This document shows positions 52,600-61,194 of a stretch of DNA of 64,000 nucleotides, piece by piece. Origin of the DNA: Burkholderiales bacterium PBB2 (GTDB lineage: Bacteria > Pseudomonadota > Gammaproteobacteria > Burkholderiales > Burkholderiaceae_C); contig NKIM01000023.1 of the NCBI GenBank assembly GCA_002255955.1, positions 1 to 64,000 of the forward strand. The letters are read 5' to 3'. Both the position numbers and the translations under genes were made by a program. Under the pieces are notes generated by a model, which had not been told where the DNA came from, searched no databases, and was given only the letters and a program-made list of their open reading frames with translations. Position 1 is the stretch's first letter; every line of letters begins with the position of its first letter.

Positions 52600-54357
52600 A
52601 TGGCCCACGTGTGCGTGGACTGCTCGCCCATGAATCCTCTCGCTACGCTTTCCTCCCCCCTGGCCGCCTGGGCGCCCCGCCTGAGCCTGCTGGCGCTGGC
52701 CGCCGCGCTGTCGGCCTGTTCCACCACCGCCAGCACGCCGCCCGCGGCGACAGCCACCTCGGCCGCCTCAGTCGCCAAGGCGCCACCCAAGCTGATCGTC
52801 TTCCTGGTGGTCGATGGCCTGCCCATGCGCCAGGTCACCGCCTACCGCGAGCAGCTGCAGCCCGATGGCTTCCGCCGCTTCCTGGATCAGGGCACCTGGT
52901 TCTCGGACGCCCGCTATGCGCACGGCCACACCGTCACCGCGGCCGGCCACGCCACCATGCTGACCGGCGCCTACCCGCAGCGCAGCGGCATCATCAGCAA
53001 TGAGTGGAACGACGCGCAGACCTTTGCGCCGGTCTACAACACCGGCGACACCGCCTACCGCTACCTCGACCACAAGACCGACCCTCTGGCCGGCACCAGC
53101 CCGCGCAATCTGCGCGCCGAGACGGTGGGCGATGTGCTGCGCGGCCTGCAGCCAGCCTCCAAGGTGATCGGCATCTCGGGCAAGGACCGCGGCGCCATCC
53201 TGCCGGCCGGCCACAAGGGCACGGCCTATATGTACATGAGCGAGGACGGCCAGTTCGCCTCTAGCACCTACTACATGCAGAGCCACCCACAGTGGGTGCG
53301 CGATTTCAACGCCGCCAAGCCGGCCGATGCCTTCTTCGGCAAGACCTGGGCGCCGCTGCTGCCGGAAGCCGCGTACGCCGGCTCGGTGCCCGATGGCCAG
53401 CCCTGGCAGTCCAACAGCGGCAATGGCAACAAGCTGCCCGCCGTGCTGGGCGCCCAGATGGACGGCCCCGGCCCGCGCTTCTACGGCAACATCCTGCCCA
53501 GCCCCTTCGGCGACGAGCTGACCCTGGCTTTTGCCCGCGCCGCCATCGACGGCGAGCAGCTGGGCGCCGATGCGCAGACCGACATCCTCTCGGTCAGCCT
53601 GTCCAGCCACGACTACGTCAACCATGCCTTCGGCCCCGAGTCGCGCCTCTCGCACGACCATTTCCTGCATCTGGATCGTTATCTGCAGGGCTTCTTCCGC
53701 GATCTGGATGCCAAGGTCGGCCGCGACAACTACCTGGTCCTGCTGACCGCCGACCATGGCTTCGCCGACTCGCCCGCCTGGGCCAAGACCCAGGGCCGCG
53801 ATGCGGAGCTGCTCAACCCCGGCGTGGTGCTGGCCCAGCTCAACACCGGCTTGGTGCAAAAGTTCGGCCTGGGTCGCTGGGCGGTGAGCTTCTCGGCGGC
53901 CGGCGTGCTCTTCGACCACAAGCTGATCGCCGAGCGCGGCCTGGCCCCGAGTGCCGTGCACGAGGAAGCCGCCCGCCTGCTTCGTGGCATGGACGGTGTC
54001 GTCGCCGCCTTCACGCCCGAGCAGCTGCGCAGCAGCGACACTGCCACGCCCTTCCTCGACGCCATGCGCAAGGCCTGGCACCCCGAGGTGTCGGCACCGG
54101 TGCAATTCGTCATCAAGCCCAATTGGTTGTTCAGCTCCCGCGTGGGCGGCAGCTCGCACGGCACGCCGCACCGCTACGACCAGCATGTGCCTATCCTGAG
54201 TTGGGGCCCGGCCTGGGTCGGTCGCGGTGAGGTGAAGACGCCGGTGGAGGTGGTGGACATCGCGCCGACCTTGGCGCAGATCCTGCGCGTCCCCGCGCCG
54301 GCGCAGTCTCAGGGCAAGCCCTTGCCCTTGCCGCTGCCGCAGGCGGCCGCTCGTTGA
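52600..54357 (+). CDS. PafA-like alkaline phosphatase/phosphodiesterase, lipoprotein
   Basis: A 585-residue enzyme of the alkaline phosphatase superfamily. The signal ends LALAAALSAC, a lipobox. The metal and active-site motifs are LVVDGLPMRQ, the nucleophile threonine 113 in HTVTAAGHATMLTG, SLSSHDYVNHAFGPE, LLTADHGFAD and SSHGTPHRYDQHVPIL. Together these match the calcium- or zinc-dependent PafA phosphatases that release phosphate from monoesters. I use the ATG at 52600, which has GGAG five bases upstream; an ATG at 52630 gives a shorter, more typical signal. The stop codon overlaps the start of the ABC exporter gene, so the two are cotranslated. Confidence 0.9.
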   Translation: MAHVCVDCSPMNPLATLSSPLAAWAPRLSLLALAAALSACSTTASTPPAATATSAASVAKAPPKLIVFLVVDGLPMRQVTAYREQLQPDGFRRFLDQGTWFSDARYAHGHTVTAAGHATMLTGAYPQRSGIISNEWNDAQTFAPVYNTGDTAYRYLDHKTDPLAGTSPRNLRAETVGDVLRGLQPASKVIGISGKDRGAILPAGHKGTAYMYMSEDGQFASSTYYMQSHPQWVRDFNAAKPADAFFGKTWAPLLPEAAYAGSVPDGQPWQSNSGNGNKLPAVLGAQMDGPGPRFYGNILPSPFGDELTLAFARAAIDGEQLGADAQTDILSVSLSSHDYVNHAFGPESRLSHDHFLHLDRYLQGFFRDLDAKVGRDNYLVLLTADHGFADSPAWAKTQGRDAELLNPGVVLAQLNTGLVQKFGLGRWAVSFSAAGVLFDHKLIAERGLAPSAVHEEAARLLRGMDGVVAAFTPEQLRSSDTATPFLDAMRKAWHPEVSAPVQFVIKPNWLFSSRVGGSSHGTPHRYDQHVPILSWGPAWVGRGEVKTPVEVVDIAPTLAQILRVPAPAQSQGKPLPLPLPQAAAR

Positions 54358-56189
54358 TGAGCTTCGCCTGGTTCGAGCGTCGGGTCGACCCCTTCCCGGA
54401 CGCGCCGCCGCCCCGGCCGCCGCAGGGTTTCTTTCCCTTTGTCTGGTCGGCCACGCAAGGCATGCGTGGCCTGATCCTGGCCATGACCCTGCTGACGGCC
54501 GGCATCGGCGCTTTCGAGGCCTTGCTGTTCGCCATGCTGGGCTCGTTGGTGGATGTGCTCAGCCAGGTCGCGCCCGAGCGACTCTGGGCGCAGGAGAAGG
54601 GCCGGCTGGCCCTGTTGGCCGGCATCCTCTTGCTGAGCCCGCTGCTGATCGCCCTACAGGCCCTGAGCAAGTACCAGGGCCTGTCGGCCAATTTCCCGAT
54701 GCGCCTGCGCTGGAACTTCCACCGCCATCTGCTCGGCCAGAGCATGAGCTTTTTCGCCGACGAGTTTGCCGGCCGGGTCTCGGCCAAGCTGATGCAGACG
54801 GCGCTGGCGGTGCGCGATTGCGTGTTGATCGTCACCGACATCCTGGTCTTCATCACCATCTACTTCATCACCATGCTGGGCGTGGTGGGCAGCTTCGATC
54901 TGGTGCTGGTCCTGCCCTTTCTGGGCTGGCTGCTCTGCTACGGCCTGGCGCTGTATTTCTTCGTGCCGCGCCTGGGCCGGGCGGCCAGTGCGCAGGCCGA
55001 TGCGCGCAGCCTGATGACCGGCCGCATCACCGACGCCTACACCAACATCAGCACCGTCAAGCTGTTCTCGCACAGCCAGCGCGAGGCGCAGTTTGCGCGC
55101 AGCGCCATGCAGGAGTTCCTGGGCACGGCCTACCGGCAGATGCGCCTGGTCAGCGGCTTCGAGGTGGTCAACCATGTGCTGTCCATGGGCCTGATCGCCA
55201 GCACCGCCGGCATGACGCTGTACCTGTGGATGCAGGGTCAGGTCGGTGTTGGCGCAGTGGCGGCGGCCACGGCCATGGCCTTGCGCCTGAACGGCATCGC
55301 CCACTGGATCATGTGGGAGATGTCCAGCCTCTTCGAGCACATCGGCACGGTGCAGGACGGCATCAGCACCCTGGCCCGCGATGTGGCCGTGCGCGATGTC
55401 GAGGGCGCACAGGCCTTGCAGGTCAGCCGCGGCGAGATCCGCTTCGAGCAGGTCAGCTTTGCCTACGGCGGCACGAAGCCGGTGCTGAAAGCACTGGATC
55501 TGCAGATCCGCGCCGGCGAGAAGATCGGCCTGGTCGGCCGCTCGGGCGCCGGCAAGTCCACCTTGGTCAATCTGCTCTTGCGCTTCCATGATCTGGAGCA
55601 GGGCCGCATCCTGATCGACGGCCAGGACATCGCCGCCGTGAGCCAGGACAGCCTGCGCGCCCAGATCGGCATGGTCACGCAGGACACCTCGCTGCTGCAC
55701 CGCTCGGTGCGCGACAACCTGCTCTACGGCCGGCCCGATGCCGACGAGGCCCAGATGCGCCGGGCCGCCGAGCGCGCTGAGGCCATGGCCTTCATCGAAA
55801 GCCTCAGCGATCCCAAGGGCCGCAGCGGCTTCGAAGCTCATGTCGGCGAGCGCGGCGTCAAGCTCAGCGGTGGCCAGCGGCAGCGCATCGCCATCGCCCG
55901 GGTGATGCTCAAGGACGCGCCCATCCTGCTGCTGGACGAGGCGACCAGCGCCCTCGATTCGGAAGTCGAAGCCGCCATCCAGACCAGCTTGTACCGGCTG
56001 ATGGAGGGCAAGACCGTGGTGGCGATCGCGCACCGCCTGTCCACCATCGCCGCCATGGACCGCCTGATCGTGATGGACCAGGGCGAGATCGTCGAGCAGG
56101 GTGACCACGCCAGCCTTTTGGCCCAGGGCGGCTTGTACGCCCGCCTGTGGGCGCACCAGAGTGGTGGTTTCCTGGGCGAATCGGACTGA
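54357..56189 (+). CDS. ABC exporter, fused membrane and ATPase domains
   Basis: A 610-residue half-transporter of the MsbA/multidrug type. Six membrane helices lie at about 35-315. The ATPase domain (about 355-600) has Walker A RSGAGKST with Lys400, signature LSGGQRQRIAIAR, Walker B ILLLDEATSALD and the switch histidine in IAHRLSTI. It probably works as a homodimer in the inner membrane. The start ATG overlaps the last base of the phosphatase stop (TGATG), so expression is coupled to the PafA-like lipoprotein. The exported substrate is unknown. The linkage to the phosphatase is unusual and may be only positional. Confidence 0.94.
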   Translation: MSFAWFERRVDPFPDAPPPRPPQGFFPFVWSATQGMRGLILAMTLLTAGIGAFEALLFAMLGSLVDVLSQVAPERLWAQEKGRLALLAGILLLSPLLIALQALSKYQGLSANFPMRLRWNFHRHLLGQSMSFFADEFAGRVSAKLMQTALAVRDCVLIVTDILVFITIYFITMLGVVGSFDLVLVLPFLGWLLCYGLALYFFVPRLGRAASAQADARSLMTGRITDAYTNISTVKLFSHSQREAQFARSAMQEFLGTAYRQMRLVSGFEVVNHVLSMGLIASTAGMTLYLWMQGQVGVGAVAAATAMALRLNGIAHWIMWEMSSLFEHIGTVQDGISTLARDVAVRDVEGAQALQVSRGEIRFEQVSFAYGGTKPVLKALDLQIRAGEKIGLVGRSGAGKSTLVNLLLRFHDLEQGRILIDGQDIAAVSQDSLRAQIGMVTQDTSLLHRSVRDNLLYGRPDADEAQMRRAAERAEAMAFIESLSDPKGRSGFEAHVGERGVKLSGGQRQRIAIARVMLKDAPILLLDEATSALDSEVEAAIQTSLYRLMEGKTVVAIAHRLSTIAAMDRLIVMDQGEIVEQGDHASLLAQGGLYARLWAHQSGGFLGESD

Positions 56190-56254
56190 AGTCTGGTGAA
56201 GCGGAGCGCCGCACCGCCTGGGTTCGGCGGCTTCTGCCCGGCGGCTGCGCTGTG

Positions 56255-57184
56255 TCAGTCCGCCAGAAAGATCTGGTCGCGTCCCGCGGCCTTGGCCTGG
56301 TAGAGCGCCGCATCGGCCCGGGCCAGCAAGGTGCTGGCGCTTTCGCCCCAGACGGCCTGGGTCAGGCCGATGGAGCAGGTGTAGCCGCCGGCATCCGGGT
56401 CGGCCTCGTCGCCCAGCGGGCGGGCTTTGCGAACCCGATCCAGCAGGCGCTCCATGATGGCCAGGGCCTGGGGGCCGCCGGTGGCCGGCAGGATCAGCAG
56501 AAACTCCTCGCCGCCGATGCGCGCGCAGCCGTCTTCGCGGCGGATGCAGGCTTGCAGCTGACGGGCGAAGTCGCAGAGCACGCGGTCACCGGCGGCATGG
56601 CCGAGGCCGTCGTTGATGGCTTTGAAATGGTCCAGGTCCAGCACCGCGACGCACAGCGGCCAGGGCTCGCTGCGGGTCAGCACATCCTGCAGCATCTGCA
56701 TGCCGTGGCGGCGGTTGCTGAGGCCGGTCAGCGCATCGGTCTGCGCCGCGGCCAGGGCGCGCACATGGGCCAGGCGCAAGGAGCGGTTGTCCTGGCGCAG
56801 GCTGGTGATGTCGCTGGCCACCAGCAGCATCCAGCCCTGGGCCTGCACCGTCTCGGTGACCCAGAGCCAGCGGCCATCGCACAGATCCACCTCGAAAGCC
56901 CGGTAGGGCAGCTTGCCGCGGCGGTTGCTGACCGCGCTGATCCAGGCCTCGATGTCCTGGGTTTCGATCAGCGCGCCATGGCCGCGGGCATGGTTGTCGC
57001 GCATCATGTCGGCCCAGGTCAGCAAACCATCAGGTTCGACGCAATAGGCCTCGCGGAAGGCCGGGTTGGCATGGCAGAGCACATCGCGTGCGTCGAACAG
57101 CGCCACCAGCAGCGGGCTCTGCTCTTGCAGCTCCAGCAGGGTCTCGGCCAATCCCGAGGGCAAGCGCGCGGGGGCAGTGGTCAT
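56255..57184 (-). CDS. diguanylate cyclase with PAS-like domain
   Basis: A 309-residue cytoplasmic enzyme that should make cyclic di-GMP from two GTP. Residues about 15-130 form a PAS-like sensor (LLVALFDARDVLCHANPAF, WLWVTETVQAQGWMLLVASD). A short helical linker leads to the GGDEF domain (about 145-305) with DALTGLSNRRHGM, LDLDHFKAINDGLGH and the active-site GGEEF at 224-228. The inhibitory I-site R-x-x-D is present at 215-218, five residues before GGEEF, so product inhibition is expected. GGAG lies upstream of the ATG. It converges with the ABC exporter gene. Confidence 0.94.
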   Translation of the reverse strand: MTTAPARLPSGLAETLLELQEQSPLLVALFDARDVLCHANPAFREAYCVEPDGLLTWADMMRDNHARGHGALIETQDIEAWISAVSNRRGKLPYRAFEVDLCDGRWLWVTETVQAQGWMLLVASDITSLRQDNRSLRLAHVRALAAAQTDALTGLSNRRHGMQMLQDVLTRSEPWPLCVAVLDLDHFKAINDGLGHAAGDRVLCDFARQLQACIRREDGCARIGGEEFLLILPATGGPQALAIMERLLDRVRKARPLGDEADPDAGGYTCSIGLTQAVWGESASTLLARADAALYQAKAAGRDQIFLAD

Positions 57185-57249
57185 CAGGGGGCAACTCCGG
57201 CGAATGCCTGCATTCTGCGGCATCCTGGGGCCCCTGGGACGGTGAGCAT

Positions 57250-58065
57250 TCAGCGCCGGCTGATTTCCCCTGAGCCGCTGATGGATTGGCGCAACTGCGG
57301 GCGGCCGGCGTAGCTGAGGTCGCCGGAGCCGCGCAGATTGGCGTCCAGGCTTTCGGACACGCCCAGGGCCAGGTCGCCCGAGCCGCTCAGTTCGGCCTTG
57401 ACGCTGCGTCCGCTGAGCGCACGGGCGTCGACATCGCCGGAGCCGTTCAGGCTCCAGACCTGGTTGTCGGCGCGGCCCGCCACCTGCACATCGCCCGAGC
57501 CGTTGAGGCTGGCATTGAGCTCCTTGACCTCCAGCAGGCCGACCCGCACATCGCCCGAGCCTTGCAGGCTCAAACTCAGACGCTCGCCCTTGAATCGGTC
57601 CAGCTGCAGATCGCCCGAACCGTCGACCGTGATCTGCTGCAGGGACTTGCTCTCGACCAGCACGGTGGGGGCCAGACGGGTGCGGAAGCTGGCGTCTTTC
57701 TGCACGCGGACGACCAGGGTGTCGCCGTCGACCCGGGTTTCGATCAAGGGCTCGATATTGTCTTCGGCCGAGACCTTGACGCTGTCGCTGGCGGCCTGGC
57801 TGAGGCGCACATCGAGCGAGCCTTCCAGGCGCAGCTTGCTGAAAGCGGCGACGCTGCGCACTTTCTCGACGCGGTGGCCCGAGCCCTTGATGCGTGGGCT
57901 GCCGCTGCCATAGTCCTGGCTGCTGGTGAAGCTGGCGCTCCAGCCATTCTGTTCCTTCTTGATGCGCAGATTCCAGTCCACTTCGTCCGCCCGGGCCTGG
58001 CCGGCCAGCAGGCCCAGGCCCAACAGGATGGAAAGCAGGATTCGGGCGGGTGAGGGCAGCGGCAT
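57250..58065 (-). CDS. DUF2807 (head GIN) exported protein with seven GSG repeats
   Basis: A 271-residue exported protein with a signal peptide ending QARA. From about residue 65 it matches the DUF2807 beta-helix family ([21 protein letters not shown]). It carries seven turns with the motif GSGD or GSGE at about 149, 169, 189, 208, 228, 246 and 263, nearly 20 residues apart, consistent with one per helix coil. AGGAG lies close before the ATG. Family members are surface or envelope proteins without proven function. It runs in the same direction as the diguanylate cyclase gene, 65 bases upstream of it. Confidence 0.88.
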   Translation of the reverse strand: MPLPSPARILLSILLGLGLLAGQARADEVDWNLRIKKEQNGWSASFTSSQDYGSGSPRIKGSGHRVEKVRSVAAFSKLRLEGSLDVRLSQAASDSVKVSAEDNIEPLIETRVDGDTLVVRVQKDASFRTRLAPTVLVESKSLQQITVDGSGDLQLDRFKGERLSLSLQGSGDVRVGLLEVKELNASLNGSGDVQVAGRADNQVWSLNGSGDVDARALSGRSVKAELSGSGDLALGVSESLDANLRGSGDLSYAGRPQLRQSISGSGEISRR

Positions 58066-58203
58066 GGGGCACTCCTGAGGCGCGGATGGGTGGATGGACG
58101 CAGTGTCGGCAGGCCTGCTGCGGCCGCCAAGCCGGCTGCGACGGGCTGCAAGATCGGCAGGCTAGGATGCAACAGCGGCATAGGAAGCCGAAGGAGGCAT
58201 CGC

Positions 58204-59097
58204 ATGAAATGGGAAGGTCAGCGCGAGAGCGACAACGTGGAGGATCGGCGCGGCGAGGGACCGTCTGCCCGAGGCGGCGCGGGCCTCGGCGGGCTGGCCG
58301 GCGGCAGGGGGCTCAGCCTCGGCGGCGTGGTGCTGGCCCTGCTGCTGTCCTGGGCCCTGGGCATCAATCCCATGACCTTGCTGGGCCTGGCGCAGACCGG
58401 CGGCTCGGAATCGGCCCCGGCCGCCCGGCATGCACCTGCCGGGCCACCGGCCCAGGACGCCGGCGCGCGCTTTGTGCGCACCGTGCTGGCCGACACCGAG
58501 GACGTCTGGGACGCCTATTTCGCACGCAGCCAGCAAAGTTACGAGCGGCCCAAGCTGGTGCTGTTCAGCGGACGCTCCGACACCGGCTGTGGCGCGGGCG
58601 AGGCGGCCATGGGGCCGTTTTACTGCCCGGCCGACCGCAAGGTCTACATCGACCTGAGCTTCTACGACACCTTGCGCGAGCGCCTGGGCGCGCCCGGTGA
58701 CTTCGCCCAGGCCTATGTCATCGCCCATGAAGTGGGCCACCATCTGCAGAAGCTGCTGGGCACCAGCGACAAGATGGAGCAGGCGCGCCGGCGCGTCAGC
58801 GAGCGCGACTACCGGGCCCTGAGCGTGCGCCTGGAACTGCAGGCCGATTGCTTCTCGGGCGTCTGGGCCCACCATTCCCAGCGCAGCAAGGGCTGGCTGG
58901 AGCAGGGCGATATCGAGGAGGCCTTGAACGCCGCCGCACAGATCGGCGACGACACCTTGCAGCGGCGCTCACAGGGCACGGTGGTGCCGGAGAGCTTCAC
59001 CCATGGCAGCAGCGAGCAGCGCGTGCGCTGGTTCAAGCGCGGCCTCGAGGCAGGCGAGCTGCGCGCCTGCGACACCTTCAAGGCGGGCCAGCTTTGA
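58204..59097 (+). CDS. YpfJ-type neutral zinc metallopeptidase
   Basis: A 297-residue membrane-anchored metalloprotease. The N-terminus [17 protein letters not shown] and one membrane helix (about 38-62) are typical of the YpfJ family. The zinc motif is HEVGHH (His175, Glu176, His179), with the third ligand probably in [14 protein letters not shown]. Three cysteines (TGC, YC, DC) match the family's pattern. The ribosome-binding site AAGGAGG is strong, and CTAGGAT at 58162-58168 may be the -10 box. No function is proven for the family; the domain faces the periplasm. It converges with the solute-binding protein gene. Confidence 0.94.
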   Translation: MKWEGQRESDNVEDRRGEGPSARGGAGLGGLAGGRGLSLGGVVLALLLSWALGINPMTLLGLAQTGGSESAPAARHAPAGPPAQDAGARFVRTVLADTEDVWDAYFARSQQSYERPKLVLFSGRSDTGCGAGEAAMGPFYCPADRKVYIDLSFYDTLRERLGAPGDFAQAYVIAHEVGHHLQKLLGTSDKMEQARRRVSERDYRALSVRLELQADCFSGVWAHHSQRSKGWLEQGDIEEALNAAAQIGDDTLQRRSQGTVVPESFTHGSSEQRVRWFKRGLEAGELRACDTFKAGQL

Positions 59098-59115
59098 GGG
59101 CGGCGAAGCGAGGGC

Positions 59116-59907
59116 TCAGTCCAGAACCACAAAGGGGTGGCGGGCGGCGATGGTCGCCACCGTGCCGTCGCGCTTCATGCCGTCCCAGGCTTTCAGCAGC
59201 TGGTTGTGCAGCGCTTCGCCGCTGCTGCGACTCAAGGCCATGAAGAGCGGGGTTTCGGACAGCTTGACCAGGGGCTCGATCTGCTTGAAGTCGTAGCCGA
59301 ACTGACCCGTCACCGTGGCCGCCACGGTGCTGTTCAGCGCCACCAGATCGTCGCGCTGGATGAAGAGTTTGCGCAACATGGCCGCATGGTCCGGGCTGCG
59401 GTCCAGTTGCTTGCCGAGCTCGAAACCCTGGGCCAGCAGGTCGCGCTCGGCCGCGTCTTCACGCACCACGGCGATGCGGTAGGCCTTCGCCGCTTCGAGG
59501 TTCGGCACCTGGATATCGCTGCGGCTGCGCAGCCGGTACAGGTAAACGCGCCGTGCCGCCGTCGGCCCCAGCCAGAAAAAGCTGCTCTCGCGCTCCGCCA
59601 GCCGGGCCATGCTGACCACCAGCACGCGCGGCTGCGACTGCGCCCGTTGAAAGATCCGCGTCCAGGAATTGAATTCGGCCCGGTAGCCCAGCCCGGCCCG
59701 CTTGAGCAACTCCTGCATCAGCTCCACCGCGTAACCGGCCGGTTGGCCGCTCGCGTCCTCGTAGGAAAACGGCGGGACGGGTTCAAGCAGGACGGTCAGG
59801 GGCTCGGAGTTGGCGGCGGTCGGCGTCTGTGCCGAGGCCGCGCCGGCCGTGATCAGACCGAGACCCAGCAGCAGGAACTTCAAAAACACGGGACGGGTAC
59901 TTCTCAT
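59116..59907 (-). CDS. ABC-type solute-binding protein, family 3
   Basis: A 263-residue periplasmic binding protein of the amino-acid/polar type (SBP family 3). The signal peptide ends GAASA. The family sequence includes PFSYEDASGQPAGYAVELMQELLKRAG and AYRIAVVREDAAERDLLAQG, shown here in parts. No transporter permease is encoded nearby. Many such orphan family-3 proteins in this group are predicted receptors or amino-acid sensors rather than transport parts. The start is the ATG at 59907. A perfect 18-base palindrome lies 24 bases upstream and could bind a regulator. Confidence 0.88.
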   Translation of the reverse strand: MRSTRPVFLKFLLLGLGLITAGAASAQTPTAANSEPLTVLLEPVPPFSYEDASGQPAGYAVELMQELLKRAGLGYRAEFNSWTRIFQRAQSQPRVLVVSMARLAERESSFFWLGPTAARRVYLYRLRSRSDIQVPNLEAAKAYRIAVVREDAAERDLLAQGFELGKQLDRSPDHAAMLRKLFIQRDDLVALNSTVAATVTGQFGYDFKQIEPLVKLSETPLFMALSRSSGEALHNQLLKAWDGMKRDGTVATIAARHPFVVLD

Positions 59908-60255
59908 CGATCAAGGCCTCTCCAGCGATTCGACCGGTCGACCGGTCGCCACGCCTGTTCGGGGGGCGGATAGTCCTATTGGGCCAGAAAGCCGGTCAGC
60001 GAAGCCGTCACAGGCGGCGAGAAGCCTTGATTTTGTGAGTAAAACCCCCGCCAACCCCCCGAATTGAGGGCTCGGCCGACATCGCTCCACAGGCCTGCTT
60101 CCTCTACGATAGCGCCAGAGCAGGGTGGATGCGCGTGCATCCAGCCGATCATGCCGTCTGCGACACTTCAGTTCTCGCACGACGGACAGGGTGAGCAGCC
60201 CAACTGTCGGCCCGCGAGCATTCCGCAAGCGCCGCACTGAAACAGAGGCAAGAAC
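59908..60255. other. divergent intergenic region before the HPr-rel-A cassette
   Basis: 348 bases with the palindrome at 59931-59948 near the minus-strand gene. On the plus side a TACGAT hexamer (60105-60110) may be the -10 box of the cassette, giving a leader of about 140 bases. I see no other gene or obvious RNA fold. Confidence 0.4.
59931..59948. promoter_or_regulatory. perfect 18-base palindrome, candidate operator
   Basis: CGACCGGTCGACCGGTCG reads the same on both strands and is also a tandem copy of CGACCGGT. It starts 24 bases upstream of the solute-binding protein start codon, where an operator would lie. The regulator is unknown. Confidence 0.5.
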
Positions 60256-60849
60256 GTGAACAAGATCGAAAACCAGCAGCCATCGAGCTCCGCCCCTCAA
60301 GAGACCAGCGCCGTCGCGGCCACCGTGGCCTCGGGCAGCCGCCGTCGTCTGCTGCGTGGTGGCCTGGTGGCTGCCCCGACCTTGTTGGCGCTGACCACAA
60401 CCCCGGTGCTGGCCTGCAATTGCAAGCTGCCCTCGGGCTTCACCGCATCGGGCAATTTCAGCCAGACCGGCAGCTACAACTGCGCGGCCCCAGGCACCAA
60501 GCCGACCAGCTGGAAGTCCATGGTGGACGCGCAGGGCAAGTTCAACAACACGGGTGTCTCCAAGACGACCACCTTCGCCAGCGTGTTCGGTGGTACCGAC
60601 ACCACTTCGTTCTTTGCCCTGTTCTGCCTGACGGGCGCCAACAACGACGCTCGTGCTTTGGCTGCTGCGGTCTATCTGCAATCCATCGTCAACGGCGGCT
60701 ACCAGTTCCCTTACATGAGCTTGGTGCAAAAGATGTGGACGGACACCGAAGGTTCGGGCCGCTTCACCGCCGTGACCGCACCGGTCGTGACCTGGACCCG
60801 TGCCGACGTGGTGGTCTACTTCAAGTACCTCACCGGCCTGTCGATCTGA
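60256..60849 (+). CDS. Tat-signal protein of the HPr-rel-A cassette, candidate substrate
   Basis: A 197-residue protein starting with GTG; GAGG lies upstream. The first 27 residues are polar, then SRRRLLRGG and a hydrophobic stretch ending TTTPVLAC form a twin-arginine-type signal, with Cys54 in a possible lipobox. The mature region has cysteines 54 and 56, then NC and FC, and is rich in threonine, serine and asparagine (GKFNNTGVSKTTTFASVFGG). The C-terminal half is more helical. It is the first of four genes with a PqqD-like chaperone, a kinase and a nucleotidyltransferase, and is the natural candidate for their substrate. I do not recognise its family. Confidence 0.8.
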   Translation: MNKIENQQPSSSAPQETSAVAATVASGSRRRLLRGGLVAAPTLLALTTTPVLACNCKLPSGFTASGNFSQTGSYNCAAPGTKPTSWKSMVDAQGKFNNTGVSKTTTFASVFGGTDTTSFFALFCLTGANNDARALAAAVYLQSIVNGGYQFPYMSLVQKMWTDTEGSGRFTAVTAPVVTWTRADVVVYFKYLTGLSI

Positions 60850-60870
60850 CGCGCTGTCAGCCGCTGATCC

Positions 60871-61194
60871 TTGGTACCTCTCGATGACGGCAGCGGCGGC
60901 CTGAGCCGCCGGTTTTCGCTTCGACCCAAGCGGCTGATCTGGAAGTCTTACGACGACGGCTGCGTCTTTTTCGATCTGGACAGCGCCGAGACCCAGCTGG
61001 TATCGCCCCTGGGCTATTTCCTGCTTGAGCATCTGTCGCGCCACCCCAGTGGCTTGGTGGACGCAAGCTTGGTGCAGCGCGTGCACGAGGAAGAGCCCGA
61101 GGTCCCGATGGCTGAATGCCAAGCCGAGGTTGGCGAAGCCTTGGAGGCCTTGCTGGCGGCCGGTTTGCTGACGAGTGTGCCCTGTGCGAGTTGA
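60871..61194 (+). CDS. PqqD family peptide chaperone, HPr-rel-A system
   Basis: A 107-residue PqqD-like protein. Proteins of this fold bind the leader of a peptide and present it to modifying enzymes. The sequence LIWKSYDDGCVFFDLDSAET, the segment LVSPLGYFLLEHLS and the final helix EVGEALEALLAAGLL follow the PqqD winged-helix layout. The only possible start in this frame is TTG at 60871, as a stop codon lies just upstream. No strong ribosome-binding site is visible. The end overlaps the kinase start by 11 bases, so translation of the kinase should be coupled. Confidence 0.83.
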   Translation: MVPLDDGSGGLSRRFSLRPKRLIWKSYDDGCVFFDLDSAETQLVSPLGYFLLEHLSRHPSGLVDASLVQRVHEEEPEVPMAECQAEVGEALEALLAAGLLTSVPCAS

